This document shows positions 1-9,512 of a stretch of 64,000 nucleotides of DNA, in pieces. The notes below the pieces were generated by a model. It made no database searches. It saw only the letters and a program-made list of their open reading frames with translations, and was not told the DNA's origin. Position numbers and translations under genes: made by a program. Where the stretch lies: contig NZ_JACIBU010000001.1 of the NCBI RefSeq assembly GCF_014195485.1, positions 992,001 to 1,056,000 of the forward strand, written 5' to 3'. Within the stretch, counting starts at the first letter, position 1. Each line of letters starts with the position of its first letter. This DNA comes from Modestobacter versicolor. GTDB lineage: Bacteria > Actinomycetota > Actinomycetes > Mycobacteriales > Geodermatophilaceae.

Positions 1-988
1 GCGCGGTCTCCAGCCCCTCGGTGTCCACCCACTCGACCCGGTTGCGCTGCGGCTGGCCGGCGAGGTCCTCCTCGACCTGGCTGCCCAGCTCGGAGCCGAG
101 CCCGCGGGGCGCCACCAGGGCCACCCCGCCCAGGGCGACCCGGCCGAAGGCGGTCAGCGAGTGGTGGGAGACCCCGCGGTGCCGCGGCCGCGGGTCGGCG
201 TCGGAGATCCGCAGCGCCCCCACCGTCTGCCCGCCGAGCACGTGCACGGCGTTGCAGGCCTCACCGGCCGCGACGCCGGAGAACCCCCACGGCGTGCCGG
301 TGCCCAGGTTGCCCGGGCCCTGGGTGACCACGGTGACGTCGGCCTGCAGCACGTGCCGGGCGGCCAGCAGGCCGGTGTGCACGGTGACCGCCTCGAGGTC
401 GCCGCCGAAGGCCTGCCCGACGGTGACCACGCCGGCCAGCGACCCGGCCAGCGCGTCGAGCGTCCGGGAGAACGCCGCGGGCAGCGCTCCGCCGTCGGTC
501 ATCACGTAGGCCACCCGCAGCGCCGGGTCGGTGGCCTGCACGCCGGCCAGCACCGCGGGCAGCGCGGAGTGCAGGTCGGCCACCACGACCGGCATGCCGG
601 CGATGTCCTCGGCCGCGGCGATCACCGCGTGGTGCTCGGTCTCCTGCTCGTCGACGCCCTGCACGGTCACCTGCAGCGGCGAGTAGCGGCCCTTGACCAG
701 GTGCCCCGGCCCGGTGGGGTCGGCCGGCAGCCGGTCGGGGACGGCGACGACCAGCGCGTACCCGCCGGTGCCCAGCCGCTGCGCCCACGCGGTGGTGTTG
801 AGCAGCACCTCGTCGCCCACCACCGGGGAGCCCACGACCGAGGGGTGCGCCAGCGCCCGCAGCGTCCCGTCGCCGGGCACCTCGACGGTCATCTCCTGCG
901 CGTCGCGCCAGGACCGGCCGAGCGCGACGACCCGGCCGCGCCGCCAGCGGATGCGGGGACCGGGAGCGGGGGAGGGGGTGCTCGTCAC
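1..988 (-). CDS. DUF3866 family protein (3' end outside the window)
   Basis: The reverse strand is open from a GTG at 988 to the left edge, at least 329 codons, with the stop outside. The protein begins MTSTPSPAPGPRIRWRRGRV and contains a stretch resembling VLLNTTAWAQRLGTGGYALV and a Gly-rich GPGNLGTGTPWGFSGVAAGEA, which I recognise as the DUF3866 family often found beside pafBC in actinomycetes. Function is unknown; no membrane segment is evident. The start is supported by a -10 hexamer TAGCCT (reverse strand, 995-1000) six bases upstream, which implies a leaderless mRNA. It is divergent from pafB, with only about 40 bases between the two starts. Family naming is from memory of conserved context. 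Confidence 0.75.
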   Translation of the reverse strand, partial: MTSTPSPAPGPRIRWRRGRVVALGRSWRDAQEMTVEVPGDGTLRALAHPSVVGSPVVGDEVLLNTTAWAQRLGTGGYALVVAVPDRLPADPTGPGHLVKGRYSPLQVTVQGVDEQETEHHAVIAAAEDIAGMPVVVADLHSALPAVLAGVQATDPALRVAYVMTDGGALPAAFSRTLDALAGSLAGVVTVGQAFGGDLEAVTVHTGLLAARHVLQADVTVVTQGPGNLGTGTPWGFSGVAAGEACNAVHVLGGQTVGALRISDADPRPRHRGVSHHSLTAFGRVALGGVALVAPRGLGSELGSQVEEDLAGQPQRNRVEWVDTEGLETA

Positions 989-994
989 CCGCAG

Positions 995-1021
995 AGGCTA
1001 GCGAGCGCGGGGCACTAGCCT
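995..1021. promoter_or_regulatory. Back-to-back -10 elements of the DUF3866 gene and pafB
   Basis: TAGCCT on the reverse strand (995-1000) lies six bases before GTG 988, and TAGCCT on the + strand (1016-1021) lies six bases before GTG 1028. Identical hexamers and identical spacing suggest two leaderless transcripts leaving a shared 40-base region. Confidence 0.6.
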
Positions 1022-1027
1022 GTGCCC

Positions 1028-2005
1028 GTGGCAGCCAAGCGGGCGGAACGACTGGTCAACCTGGTCATCGCCCTGCTCGGCACCCGGCAGTACGTCTCGG
1101 CGGCGAAGATCCGCGCCACGGTGCCCGGCTACGAGCCCGACGACGGCACGGAGCGGGCCGACGAGGCGTTCAAGCGGATGTTCGAGCGGGACAAGGCCGA
1201 GCTGCGGGAGATCGGGGTCCCGCTGGAGACCGGCCGCACGAGCGTCTTCGACACCGAGGACGGCTACCGCATCGCCCGGGCCGAGTACGAGCTGCCGGAG
1301 ATCACGCTGACCGGCGAGGAGGCCGCCGCCGTCGGCCTGGCGCTGCGGCTGTGGCAGTCCGCCCAGCTCGCCGGCGCCGCGCAGAGCGCCCTGGTGAAGC
1401 TGCGCGCGGCCGGCGTCGAGGTCGACCAGTCCCGGGGCATCCCGATCCAGCCGCGGCTGGACGCCGGGGAGCCGGCGTTCGAGCCCTGCTACGCCGCCGC
1501 CCGCGACCGCCGGGTGCTCACCTTCGACTACCGCCGCCCCGACGCGGACAAGGCGTCCCGCCGCCGGGTCCAGCCGTGGGGCGTGGTCGCCTGGCACGGC
1601 CGCTGGTACCTGGTCGGGCACGACCTGGAGCGGGCCGCACCCCGGGTGTTCCGGCTCTCCCGGGTGACGGGCACGCCCAAGGCCAGCGGCCCCGCGGGCG
1701 CCTTCGAGCCCCCGGCCGACCTGGACCTGGCCGCGGTGGTGGCCGGCCAGGAGGCCCGCGAGGAGCACCTGGTGATCGTCCGGGCCCGGCCCGGCACCGC
1801 GATCGGGCTGCGCCGGCACGCCGAGCCGCTCGGCTCGGCCGAGGACGGCGACGACCGGCTGCAGGTGCGCACCACCGAGCCGTGGTCGCTGGCCGACCAG
1901 CTGGCCGCCTACGGGCCCGACGTGCTGGTGGAGGCGCCGCAGCGGATGCGCGAGGCCGTCGTCGAGCGGCTCACCCGGCTGGCCGCCCTGGACGGCCGGG
2001 CATGA
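1028..2005 (+). CDS. pafB: PafB, WYL-domain transcriptional activator subunit
   Basis: 325-residue WYL protein. An N-terminal winged-helix-type region (RAERLVNLVIALLGTRQYVSA) is followed by a WYL domain with WGVVAWHGRWYLVGHD and RVFRLSRV. In mycobacteria PafB and PafC act together as the activator of the LexA-independent DNA damage response; the name comes from their link to the proteasome accessory factor locus. GTG 1028 is preferred over GTG 1022 because TAGCCT ends six bases before it. The stop overlaps the pafC start (ATGA), so the two are translationally coupled. pafA itself is not in the window. Confidence 0.9.
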   Translation: MAAKRAERLVNLVIALLGTRQYVSAAKIRATVPGYEPDDGTERADEAFKRMFERDKAELREIGVPLETGRTSVFDTEDGYRIARAEYELPEITLTGEEAAAVGLALRLWQSAQLAGAAQSALVKLRAAGVEVDQSRGIPIQPRLDAGEPAFEPCYAAARDRRVLTFDYRRPDADKASRRRVQPWGVVAWHGRWYLVGHDLERAAPRVFRLSRVTGTPKASGPAGAFEPPADLDLAAVVAGQEAREEHLVIVRARPGTAIGLRRHAEPLGSAEDGDDRLQVRTTEPWSLADQLAAYGPDVLVEAPQRMREAVVERLTRLAALDGRA

Positions 2006-2967
2006 CCGCGCCCAGCACCGCCGAGCGGATGACCCGGCTGCTGGCCCTGGTGCCCTACCTGCAGGCCCGGCCCGACGGCGTCCGGCTGGCCGACGCGGCC
2101 GGCGACTTCGGCGTCACCGAGGCCCAGCTGCGCCGCGACCTGGACCTGCTGTGGGTGTGCGGGCTGCCCGGCCACGGCCCCGGCGACCTGATCGACCTGG
2201 CCTTCGAGGGCGACCGGGTGCGGGTGACCTTCACCGCGGGCATGGTCCGCCCGCTGAAGCTGTCCACCGACGAGGCGGTCGCGCTGATCGTCGCGCTGCG
2301 CACCCTGCTGGAGCTGCCCGGCCTGGCCGAGGGCGAGGCGGTCAGCCGCGCGCTGGCCAAGGTCTCCGCGGCTGCGGGGCACCCCGCGGAGGCCGCCGCC
2401 CCGGTCGTGGTCAGCGTCGACGCGCGGGAGCAGTCGCTGGCCGTCGTCCGCGCCGGGCTGGAGCGGCACCGCGCGCTGCACCTGCACTACTACGTGCCCA
2501 GCCGCGACGAGCGCACCGAGCGCACGGTCGACCCGATGCGGCTGCTGCTGGTCGACGGGCACTGGTACCTGGAGGCGTGGTGCCGCAACGTCGAGGGCAC
2601 CCGGCTGTTCCGGCTGGACCGGATCGACGAGGTCGCCGTGCTCGACGAGCCGGCCGCCCCGCCGCCGGAGGCGCACGAGCGCGACCTGGACGACGGGCTG
2701 TACCAGCCGGCGGCCGAGGCACCGCTGGTGCGGCTGCGGCTGGCCCGCACCGCCCGCTGGATCGCCGACTACTACCCGGTGGAGGAGCAGTCCGAGGTCA
2801 GCGACCCGCCCGGCGGGCTGGCGGTGACGGTGCGCACCTCCGACCTGGCCTGGGCCCGCCGGCTGGTGGCCTCCCTCGGGGGCGCGGCGACCGTCGACGA
2901 GCCCGCCGAGCTCGCCGCCCAGGTGGCCGGCGAGGCGCGGGCCGCGCTGGCCCGCTACACGGGCTGA
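2002..2967 (+). CDS. pafC: PafC, WYL-domain partner of PafB
   Basis: 321-residue WYL protein with an N-terminal helix-turn-helix (AERMTRLLALVPYLQARPDG, then GVTEAQLRRDLDLLWVCG) and a central WYL core (LLLVDGHWYLEAWC, RLFRLDRIDEV). It is the second half of the PafBC activator, which in mycobacteria senses DNA damage, reportedly through single-stranded DNA. Some actinomycetes fuse the two proteins; here they remain separate genes joined by a 4-base ATGA overlap. PafBC-type promoters carry TTGTCRGTG-N8-TANNNT; a relaxed match occurs at 38,823 in this window. Confidence 0.9.
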   Translation: MTAPSTAERMTRLLALVPYLQARPDGVRLADAAGDFGVTEAQLRRDLDLLWVCGLPGHGPGDLIDLAFEGDRVRVTFTAGMVRPLKLSTDEAVALIVALRTLLELPGLAEGEAVSRALAKVSAAAGHPAEAAAPVVVSVDAREQSLAVVRAGLERHRALHLHYYVPSRDERTERTVDPMRLLLVDGHWYLEAWCRNVEGTRLFRLDRIDEVAVLDEPAAPPPEAHERDLDDGLYQPAAEAPLVRLRLARTARWIADYYPVEEQSEVSDPPGGLAVTVRTSDLAWARRLVASLGGAATVDEPAELAAQVAGEARAALARYTG

Positions 2968-3006
2968 CGGCGCAGCGGCCGCATCCTGGCGGCTAGGGTC
3001 GTCCCC

Positions 3007-3225
3007 GTGTTGCTGATCGTGTGGATCGCCGTGGCCGTGCTCGCGCTGCTCGTGCTCGGCGTCCTGGGCTACGGCCTGCTCGGCGCCGCCGGGCGGCTCG
3101 GCCGTGAGCTGCGCGGACTCGAGCGCGACGTCCAGCCGCTGCTCGCCGAGGCCCAGGCAGCGGCCGCGCGGGCCGCCGCGCAGCGGGCCGAGCAGGGCGC
3201 CGACCGACCGGCGTCAGCCGACTGA
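3007..3225 (+). CDS. Small single-pass membrane protein between pafC and tatA
   Basis: 72 residues: an N-terminal hydrophobic segment (about residues 2-25, LIVWIAVAVLALLVLGVLGY) followed by a charged, Ala-rich amphipathic tail likely to be helical or coiled coil. The layout resembles TatA/TatB in miniature, but the TatA hinge is missing, so I do not call it a Tat component. TAGGGT (2994-2999) ends seven bases before GTG 3007, supporting a leaderless start. Its place between pafC and tatA suggests a conserved local gene of unknown function. Confidence 0.7.
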   Translation: MLLIVWIAVAVLALLVLGVLGYGLLGAAGRLGRELRGLERDVQPLLAEAQAAAARAAAQRAEQGADRPASAD

Positions 3226-3322
3226 ACCGCAGGTGGACGGGGCACGTACAGCTCCCGCAGCCCCTGGTACCGCGACCTCCCCGGCGTAGAGTCGGGCCCA
3301 GTCCCACGTCACGGAGGAACCC

Positions 3323-3673
3323 ATGCTCGGACTCGGCGCACCGGAGATCGGCCTGATCATCCTGGCCATCCTGCTGCTCTTCGGCTACAAGAAGCTGCCG
3401 GACGCCTCGCGCTCGCTGGGCCGCTCGCTGCGGATCTTCAAGGGCGAGATGAAGGGCATGAAGGACGACGACGTCCGCACCAAGGACGAGGCGCGCGTCA
3501 GCCCGGTGACCGGCACGATCGTGCCCCCGGTGACCCCGACCGCCGCCCCCGCCGTCGACTACGAGGCCGAGGCCCGCGCGGCCGAGGCCCGTGCCGCCGA
3601 CGCCCGGGTGCGCGCCGAGCAGGCCCGCGCCGAGCAGGCCCGCGCGTCGGCTGCTGCCCCCGACCACCGCTGA
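3323..3673 (+). CDS. tatA: Sec-independent protein translocase subunit TatA
   Basis: 116 residues. The N-terminus [20 protein letters not shown] is the TatA membrane helix with the early Glu, followed by a hinge and the amphipathic helix with the [20 protein letters not shown] signature. The C-terminal third is an Ala/Arg/Glu-rich low-complexity tail. A TAGAGT -10 element (3287-3292) and a GGAGG ribosome site (around 3315) precede ATG 3323, so this gene has a normal leader, unlike its neighbours. It works with tatC, 25 bases downstream, in export of folded proteins; a likely client in this window is the Tat-signal protein at 51,928-53,211. Confidence 0.95.
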   Translation: MLGLGAPEIGLIILAILLLFGYKKLPDASRSLGRSLRIFKGEMKGMKDDDVRTKDEARVSPVTGTIVPPVTPTAAPAVDYEAEARAAEARAADARVRAEQARAEQARASAAAPDHR

Positions 3674-3698
3674 CCGCAGCACCGGCAGACCTGCGCCC

Positions 3699-4643
3699 GT
3701 GACCCTGGCAGGGCGAACGCGCGACCGCCGCCCGCGGCGTCCCGAACGGGACGCCGCGGCGACGATGTCGCTGATCGGCCACCTCCGCGAGCTGCGCAAC
3801 CGCATCGGGATCGCCCTGTTCTTCGTGCTGATCGGCACCGCGGTCGCGTTCTGGTGGTACGAGCACGGGCTCGGCGACTTCATCCGGGCGCCCTACTGCA
3901 ACCTGCCCGACGACCTCCGCTACAACGACGCCGACGGCAGCTGCGGGCTGCTGGTCACCGACGTCTTCGGCGGTGCGCTGATCCGGCTGAAGATCTCCTT
4001 CATCGCCGGGATCGTGCTGTCGGCGCCGTTCTGGCTGTACCAGGTCTGGGGCTTCCTCACCCCGGGCCTGAAGAAGAACGAGAAGCGCTACGGCCTGTCG
4101 TTCGTGGCCGCCTCCACGCTGCTGTTCGCCCTCGGTGCGGCGCTGGCCTACCTCTCCCTGTCGGCCGGCCTGCGGCTGCTGCTGAGCCTGGCCGGTGACG
4201 GCGTGGTGGTGGCGCTGACCGCGCAGGACTACATCGGCTTCGTCATCTCCCTGCTGCTGGCCTTCGGGGTGAGCTTCGAGCTGCCGCTGATCGCCGTGGT
4301 GCTGAACCTGATCGGCGTCCTGTCGCACTCCGTGCTGTCCAAAGCAAGGCGCTGGATCTACTTCCTGACCATCGTCTTCGCCGCGTTCATCACCCCCACC
4401 CAGGACCCGTTCACCATGCTGCTGATGGCCGGGCCGATGTGCGTGCTGTTCGAGATCGCCATCCAGGTCGCCCGGTTCGTCGACAAGCGCCGGGCCAAGC
4501 GCGAGGCGGCCCTGGGCCTGGCCGACCTGGACGACGACGAGGCCTCCCCGCTGGACGCGGCCCCCAGCCCGCTGGACTCCGCCCCCAGCCCGTTGGACCC
4601 CGCCCCCAGCCCGCTCGACGCGCCGGCGCACACCCAGAACTGA
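3699..4643 (+). CDS. tatC: Sec-independent protein translocase subunit TatC with a heptad-repeat tail
   Basis: 314 residues from GTG 3699; ATG 3765 is a credible later start because the family core begins MSLIGHLRELRNR. Six hydrophobic segments are visible and conserved TatC features include GHLRELRNR, the FLTPGLKKNEKRY region and FAAFITPTQDPFTMLLMAGPM. TatC recognises twin-arginine signals. The C-terminus carries a tandem 21-base repeat (about 4,545-4,622) encoding three heptads of the form xAPSPLD after the last helix, an unusual proline-rich cytoplasmic tail. The gene sits in the usual tatA-tatC order upstream of the lipid kinase and helY. Confidence 0.95.
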   Translation: MTLAGRTRDRRPRRPERDAAATMSLIGHLRELRNRIGIALFFVLIGTAVAFWWYEHGLGDFIRAPYCNLPDDLRYNDADGSCGLLVTDVFGGALIRLKISFIAGIVLSAPFWLYQVWGFLTPGLKKNEKRYGLSFVAASTLLFALGAALAYLSLSAGLRLLLSLAGDGVVVALTAQDYIGFVISLLLAFGVSFELPLIAVVLNLIGVLSHSVLSKARRWIYFLTIVFAAFITPTQDPFTMLLMAGPMCVLFEIAIQVARFVDKRRAKREAALGLADLDDDEASPLDAAPSPLDSAPSPLDPAPSPLDAPAHTQN

Positions 4644-5546
4644 GTGCCCGTGCCGCTGCCCGAGGTGGCCGTGCTGGTCAACGGCGCCGCCGGCCGCGGC
4701 CGCGCGCTCCGCGCCCGGGCGGCGGTCACCGATGCGCTGACCGCCGCGGGCGTCCGGCCGCGGGTGCTGGCGGCCGCCGACCGGGACGACGCCGCGCGGC
4801 AGGCCGCGGCCGCGGTGGCCGACGGGGTGGCGGCGGTCGCCGCGCTGGGCGGTGACGGCGCCGCGCACGCCGTCCTGCAGGCCGTCGCGGGCACCGGCAC
4901 ACCGCTGGGCGTGCTGCCGGCCGGCACCGGCAACGACCTGGCGCTGGCCCTCGGCGTGCCGGCCGACCCGGTCGCCGCGGCCCGGGCGCTGGCCGAGGAC
5001 GTGCTCACCGGCACCGCCCGGCGGATCGACGCCGCCCGCACCGGCGACCGCTGGTGGGCCACGGTGCTGTGCTGCGGCTTCGACTCGGCGGTCACCGACC
5101 GGGCCAACCGGCTCCGCTGGCCGCGCGGCCCGCGGCGCTACGACATCGCCATCCTCGCCGAGCTGGCCCGCCTGCGGCCGCGCCCGGTGGCGCTGACCGT
5201 CGACGGGGCGGGCAGCGAGCGCGACGTCACCCTGGTCGCCGTCGCGAACACCGCCTGGTACGGCGGCGGGCTGCGGATCGCCCCGGGCGCCGACCCCGCC
5301 GACGGCCTGCTCGAGGTGGTCGTCGTCGGGCCGGTGAGCCGGCGGGAGCTGGTGCGCACCCGCCCCCGGCTGGCCGCCGGCACCCACGTCGGCCACCCGG
5401 CGGTCACCGTGCTGCGCGGCCGCGAGGTGTCGCTGCACGGCGCCGGCCTGACCACCTACGCCGACGGCGAGCCGGTCTGCGCCCTGCCCGCGCTGACGGT
5501 CTGCGTGCCCGGGGCGGTCGGCGTCGTCGGCACCGGGAGGACCTGA
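4644..5546 (+). CDS. Diacylglycerol kinase-family lipid kinase
   Basis: 300 residues, start GTG 4644 immediately after the tatC stop (GTG 4650 also possible). The catalytic-domain signature GGDGAAHAVLQAV and the substrate loop VLPAGTGNDLALALG are those of the DAGK/LCB5/YegS family, and the C-terminal part carries GGGLRIAPGADPADGLLEVV, also typical. It likely phosphorylates diacylglycerol or a related lipid using ATP. M. tuberculosis has several homologues; I do not assign a specific substrate. Probably co-transcribed with tatA-tatC. Confidence 0.85.
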   Translation: MPVPLPEVAVLVNGAAGRGRALRARAAVTDALTAAGVRPRVLAAADRDDAARQAAAAVADGVAAVAALGGDGAAHAVLQAVAGTGTPLGVLPAGTGNDLALALGVPADPVAAARALAEDVLTGTARRIDAARTGDRWWATVLCCGFDSAVTDRANRLRWPRGPRRYDIAILAELARLRPRPVALTVDGAGSERDVTLVAVANTAWYGGGLRIAPGADPADGLLEVVVVGPVSRRELVRTRPRLAAGTHVGHPAVTVLRGREVSLHGAGLTTYADGEPVCALPALTVCVPGAVGVVGTGRT

Positions 5547-5580
5547 GGCCGGACCGCCCGCGCGCGCATACGGTGGGGGC

Positions 5581-8442
5581 ATGTCCAGCCCGGCCGAGCG
5601 GTACGCAGCTGCCCGCCGGCGCACCGCGCACCCCACCCTCTCGGACTTCACCGCTGAGCTCGGCTTCTCCCTGGACCCGTTCCAGGTGGAGGCCTGCGAG
5701 GCGCTGGAGGAGGGCTCCGGAGTGCTCGTGTGCGCCCCGACCGGCGCCGGCAAGACCGTCGTCGGCGAGTTCGCCGTGCACAAGGCGCTGCAGGAGGGCC
5801 GCAAGGCGTTCTACACGACGCCGATCAAGGCGCTGTCGAACCAGAAGTACAGCGACCTCTGCGACCGGTACGGCGCGGCGAAGGTCGGCCTGCTCACCGG
5901 GGACAACGCCATCAACGGCGACGCACCGGTGGTGGTGATGACCACCGAGGTGCTGCGCAACATGCTCTACGTCGACTCCCCGGCGCTCACCGACCTCGGC
6001 TACGTGGTGATGGACGAGGTGCACTACCTCGCCGACCGGTTCCGCGGCGCGGTCTGGGAGGAGGTGATCATCCACCTGCCCGAGCACGTCCGGCTGGTCT
6101 CGCTGTCGGCGACGGTGAGCAACGCCGAGGAGTTCGCCGACTGGCTGGTCACCGTCCGCGGCGACACCAAGGTCGTGGTCAGCGAGGTGCGGCCGATCCC
6201 GCTGTGGCAGCACATGCTGGTCGGCGGGCGGGTGTTCGACCTGTTCGCGCTGCGGCCCGCCGCGCACGCGGGGGAGTGGGAGCAGACCCCCCGGGGGCTG
6301 TCGACCCGTGAGCGGGGCCGCGCGGTCGTCGACCCCGAGCTGGTGCGCTACGTGCACGAGCAGGAGCGGCGGTTCGACTCCTGGCACGGCGGCGGTGGCG
6401 GCGGGCTGCGGAGCACCGGCGGGAGCGGCCACAAGCCCCGCTACCGGCCGCCGTCCCGCCCCGAGGTGATCGACCGGCTGGACCGTGCCGGGCTGCTGCC
6501 GGCGATCACCTTCGTCTTCAGCCGCACCGGTTGCGACGCCGCCGTCCACCAGTGCCTGGGCGCCGGCATGCGGCTCACCGACGAGAACGAGCGGGCCGCG
6601 ATCGCCGAGGTCATCGATCGGCGCACCGGCTCGCTGCCCGAGGAGGACCTGCACGTCCTGGGCTTCTGGGAGTGGCGAGAGGGCCTGCTGGCCGGGGTCG
6701 CCGCCCACCACGCCGGTCTGGTGCCCGCGTTCAAGGAGACCGTCGAGGAGTGCTTCGTCCGCGGCCTGGTCAAGGCGGTGTTCGCCACCGAGACCCTCGC
6801 GCTGGGCATCAACATGCCGGCCCGCACCGTCGTGCTCGAGCGGCTGGTGAAGTGGAACGGCGAGGCGCACGCCGACGTCACGCCGGGGGAGTACACCCAG
6901 CTCACCGGCCGGGCCGGCCGCCGCGGCATCGACATCGAGGGCCACGCGGTGGTGGTCTGGGCGCCCGGGGTCGACCCGGCGGTGGTCGCCGGGCTGGCCA
7001 GCACCCGCACCTACCCGCTGCGCTCGTCGTTCCGGCCCAGCTACAACATGGCGGTCAACCTGGTCGGCGCCTTCGGCCGGGAGCGCGCCCGGGAGCTGCT
7101 CGCCTCCTCCTTCGCCCAGTTCCAGGCCGACCGCTCGGTGGTCGGGCTGGCCCGGTCGGCCGCCCGGCACGAGGAGGACGCCGCCCGGCTGCTCACGGAG
7201 ATGAACGGCGGGCTGCCCGACTCCGCCCTGGACGTCGCCGGGTACGCGCGGCTGCGGCTGGAGATCTCCGAGCGGGAGAAGGCGCTGTCCCGCGACTCGC
7301 AGGCGAAGCGTCGGATGGAGGCGACCGAGTCGCTGGCCGCGCTCCGCGCCGGCGACGTCATCCGGGTGCCGAGCGGGCGCCGGCAGGGCCTGGCCGTGGT
7401 GCTGGACCCCGGCACCACCGAGCTCTCCGAACCCCGCCCGCTGGTGCTCACCGAGGACAAGTGGGCCGGCCGGCTGGGCTCGGTGGACTTCCCCTCACCG
7501 GTGACGGCGCTGGCCCGGGTCAAGGTGCCGAAGAACTTCAACCACCGCAGCCCGCACGCCCGCCGCGACCTCGCCGCCACGCTGCGCACCGCACGGGTCG
7601 AGAACGACCTGGGCGCCCGACGCACCCGGGGCCGCTCGGCCGCCGCCGACGACCCGGTGCTCGCCGACCTGCGGCACGCCATGCGGGCCCACCCGGTGCA
7701 CTCGCTGCCCGACCGGGAGGAGCGGGTGCGCGCCGCCGACCGCTGGCTGCGCGAGCTGCGGGACGCCGAGCGGCTGCACCGGCAGATGGCCGAGCGCACC
7801 GGCTCGCTGACCCGGCAGTTCGACCGCACCTGCGACGTCCTGCAGGAGCTCGGCTACCTGCACCCGGTGGCCGAGCTGCCGGTCGAGCCACCGGAGGACG
7901 GCTTGCCCCCGGAGGAGTCGCCGGTGGTGACCGACGACGGCCGCCGGCTGAGCCGGATCTGGTCGGAGACCGACCTGCTCACCGCCGAGTGCCTGCGGGC
8001 CGGCGTCTTCCGCGGGCTCACCCCGGCCGAGCTGGCCGGCTGCGTCTCGGCGCTGGTCTTCGAGGCCCGGCGGGAGGGCCCCGGCTCGCCGTCCGTGCCG
8101 GCCGGGAAGGTGACCACCGCGCTGGCCGAGATGCGCCGGGTGCACGCCCGGCTGGCCGACGTGGAGCGGGAGCACGAGGTGCCGGTGACCCGGGACCTCG
8201 ACCTGGGGTTCGTCTGGGCGGCGTACCGCTGGGCCGACGGGCAGAGCCTGGACCGGGTGCTGGCCGGCGCCGAGCAGGCGGGCACCGAGCTGTCCGGCGG
8301 TGACTTCGTGCGGTGGGCCCGGCAGCTGATCGACCTGCTCGACCAGCTCGCCAAGGTCGCCGACCAGCCGCTGGCCGGGATCGCCCGCGCCGCGGTCGGC
8401 CGGGTGCGCCGCGGGGTGGTGGCCGTCGCGGTCAGCGGCTGA
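5581..8442 (+). CDS. helY: Ski2/Mtr4-like DEVH-box helicase HelY
   Basis: 953 residues. Walker A APTGAGKT (52-59), KALSNQKY motif Ia, DEVH box (145-148), SAT motif III, and motif [11 protein letters not shown] (about 442-450) define a superfamily 2 Ski2-type helicase; a long C-terminal DSHCT-like helical region follows. The size and order downstream of tatC match HelY of M. tuberculosis (Rv2092c). The role is presumed to be ATP-dependent unwinding of RNA or DNA. TACGGT (5569-5574) ends six bases before ATG 5581, supporting a leaderless start and a promoter of its own. Confidence 0.92.
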   Translation: MSSPAERYAAARRRTAHPTLSDFTAELGFSLDPFQVEACEALEEGSGVLVCAPTGAGKTVVGEFAVHKALQEGRKAFYTTPIKALSNQKYSDLCDRYGAAKVGLLTGDNAINGDAPVVVMTTEVLRNMLYVDSPALTDLGYVVMDEVHYLADRFRGAVWEEVIIHLPEHVRLVSLSATVSNAEEFADWLVTVRGDTKVVVSEVRPIPLWQHMLVGGRVFDLFALRPAAHAGEWEQTPRGLSTRERGRAVVDPELVRYVHEQERRFDSWHGGGGGGLRSTGGSGHKPRYRPPSRPEVIDRLDRAGLLPAITFVFSRTGCDAAVHQCLGAGMRLTDENERAAIAEVIDRRTGSLPEEDLHVLGFWEWREGLLAGVAAHHAGLVPAFKETVEECFVRGLVKAVFATETLALGINMPARTVVLERLVKWNGEAHADVTPGEYTQLTGRAGRRGIDIEGHAVVVWAPGVDPAVVAGLASTRTYPLRSSFRPSYNMAVNLVGAFGRERARELLASSFAQFQADRSVVGLARSAARHEEDAARLLTEMNGGLPDSALDVAGYARLRLEISEREKALSRDSQAKRRMEATESLAALRAGDVIRVPSGRRQGLAVVLDPGTTELSEPRPLVLTEDKWAGRLGSVDFPSPVTALARVKVPKNFNHRSPHARRDLAATLRTARVENDLGARRTRGRSAAADDPVLADLRHAMRAHPVHSLPDREERVRAADRWLRELRDAERLHRQMAERTGSLTRQFDRTCDVLQELGYLHPVAELPVEPPEDGLPPEESPVVTDDGRRLSRIWSETDLLTAECLRAGVFRGLTPAELAGCVSALVFEARREGPGSPSVPAGKVTTALAEMRRVHARLADVEREHEVPVTRDLDLGFVWAAYRWADGQSLDRVLAGAEQAGTELSGGDFVRWARQLIDLLDQLAKVADQPLAGIARAAVGRVRRGVVAVAVSG

Positions 8443-8551
8443 GCGCGCCGCACCGGACGTGCTGGGTGAGCGGGGCCGCGGTAGGACACAATCGGGCGCC
8501 CCGCGCGGAGCCACCGCGCCCGGGAGCCCGACGTCCGACCGAGGAGCGACG

Positions 8552-9505
8552 ATGAGCCAGCCGCCGCAGGGCGAGGAGCCGCAGGACCCCCGCCCGCCCG
8601 CGCCCGGCTGGGGCCAGCACCCCGACCAGCAGCCGGACCCGTCGCAGCAGCGGGGCCAGCAGCCCACCGGCCCGGACCGCGGCTGGGGCCCGCCGTCCGG
8701 TGCGTCCGGTGCGCCACAGCGGGACACCGGCTGGGGTCCACCCTCCGGGTACGGCAACCAGTCCGGTCAGCAGGGGCAGTACGGCCAGCAGCCGGGCCAG
8801 TACGGGCAGCCCGCCCAGTACGGCGGCCAGTACGGCCAGCAGGGCGGGTACGGGCAGCAGGGCGGGTACGGGCAGCAGGGCCAGTACGGGCCGCAGGGCG
8901 GGTACTCGCCGCCGAGCCAGTACGGCACCCCCGGCCAGTACGGCGCGCCCGCGGGTCACGGGCAGCCGGGGCAGTACGGGCAGCCAGGGCAGTACGGCCA
9001 GCCAGGGCAGTACGGCCAACCAGGGCAGTACGGCGGCCAGTACGGCCAGCCGGGTCAGCAGCAGGGCCAGTACGGCCAGCCGGGCCAGTACGGCGGCCAG
9101 TACGGGCAGCAGGGCGGCTACGGGCAGCAGGGCGGCTACGGGCAGCAGGGCCAGTACGGCCAGTACGGCGCGTGGGGGCAGCCCGAGCAGCCGGCCCGGA
9201 AGAAGTCGCGGTCGCCGAAGGTCGTCGGCCTCGTCGTCCTCGCGGTGCTGGTGATCGGTGCGGCGATCACGCTGCCGTTCCTGCTCGGCTCGACCCGGCT
9301 GGACCCGCAGTCGGTGCAGCGCGACGTGGCCGAGCAGTTCGAGCAGCGCGAGGGCGTCGCCCTCGACCTCAGCTGCGACCAGGAGATGACCGTCGAGACC
9401 GGCGAGAGCTACCAGTGCGACGGCACCACCGCCGACGACGACCCGGTGACGATCACCATCACGATCACCAGCGAGGACGGGGCCTACACCTGGTCGGACA
9501 GCTGA
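8552..9505 (+). CDS. DUF4333 membrane protein with prion-like Gln/Gly/Tyr repeat region
   Basis: 317 residues in three parts: a Pro/Gln-rich start (1-65), a repeat region of GQYGQP, GGYGQQ and related hexapeptides (about 65-212), and a single membrane helix (about 221-243) followed by an extracytoplasmic DUF4333 domain with two cysteines ([21 protein letters not shown]). Topology implies the low-complexity region is cytoplasmic. DUF4333 proteins are common in actinomycetes and their role is unknown. ATG 8552 has the GAGGAGCGACG ribosome site just upstream. The repeat region's composition (Q, G, Y, P) is far from that of the neighbouring proteins. Confidence 0.85.
   Translation: MSQPPQGEEPQDPRPPAPGWGQHPDQQPDPSQQRGQQPTGPDRGWGPPSGASGAPQRDTGWGPPSGYGNQSGQQGQYGQQPGQYGQPAQYGGQYGQQGGYGQQGGYGQQGQYGPQGGYSPPSQYGTPGQYGAPAGHGQPGQYGQPGQYGQPGQYGQPGQYGGQYGQPGQQQGQYGQPGQYGGQYGQQGGYGQQGGYGQQGQYGQYGAWGQPEQPARKKSRSPKVVGLVVLAVLVIGAAITLPFLLGSTRLDPQSVQRDVAEQFEQREGVALDLSCDQEMTVETGESYQCDGTTADDDPVTITITITSEDGAYTWSDS
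8758..9171 (+). repeat. Degenerate 18-base tandem repeat encoding Gly-Gln-Tyr hexapeptides
   Basis: Within the DUF4333 gene, units such as GGCCAGCCAGGGCAGTAC (GQPGQY) and GGCTACGGGCAGCAGGGC (GYGQQG) recur in frame. Copies near 8,985-9,040 are almost identical at DNA level, so copy number could change by slippage. No spacers exist, so this is not a CRISPR array. Confidence 0.9.
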
Positions 9506-9512
9506 GCCCGGC

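Noticed and set aside
8758-9171. CRISPR-like or satellite repeat
   Set aside because: Repeats are in frame, contiguous and code for GQYGQP-type peptides; no spacers.
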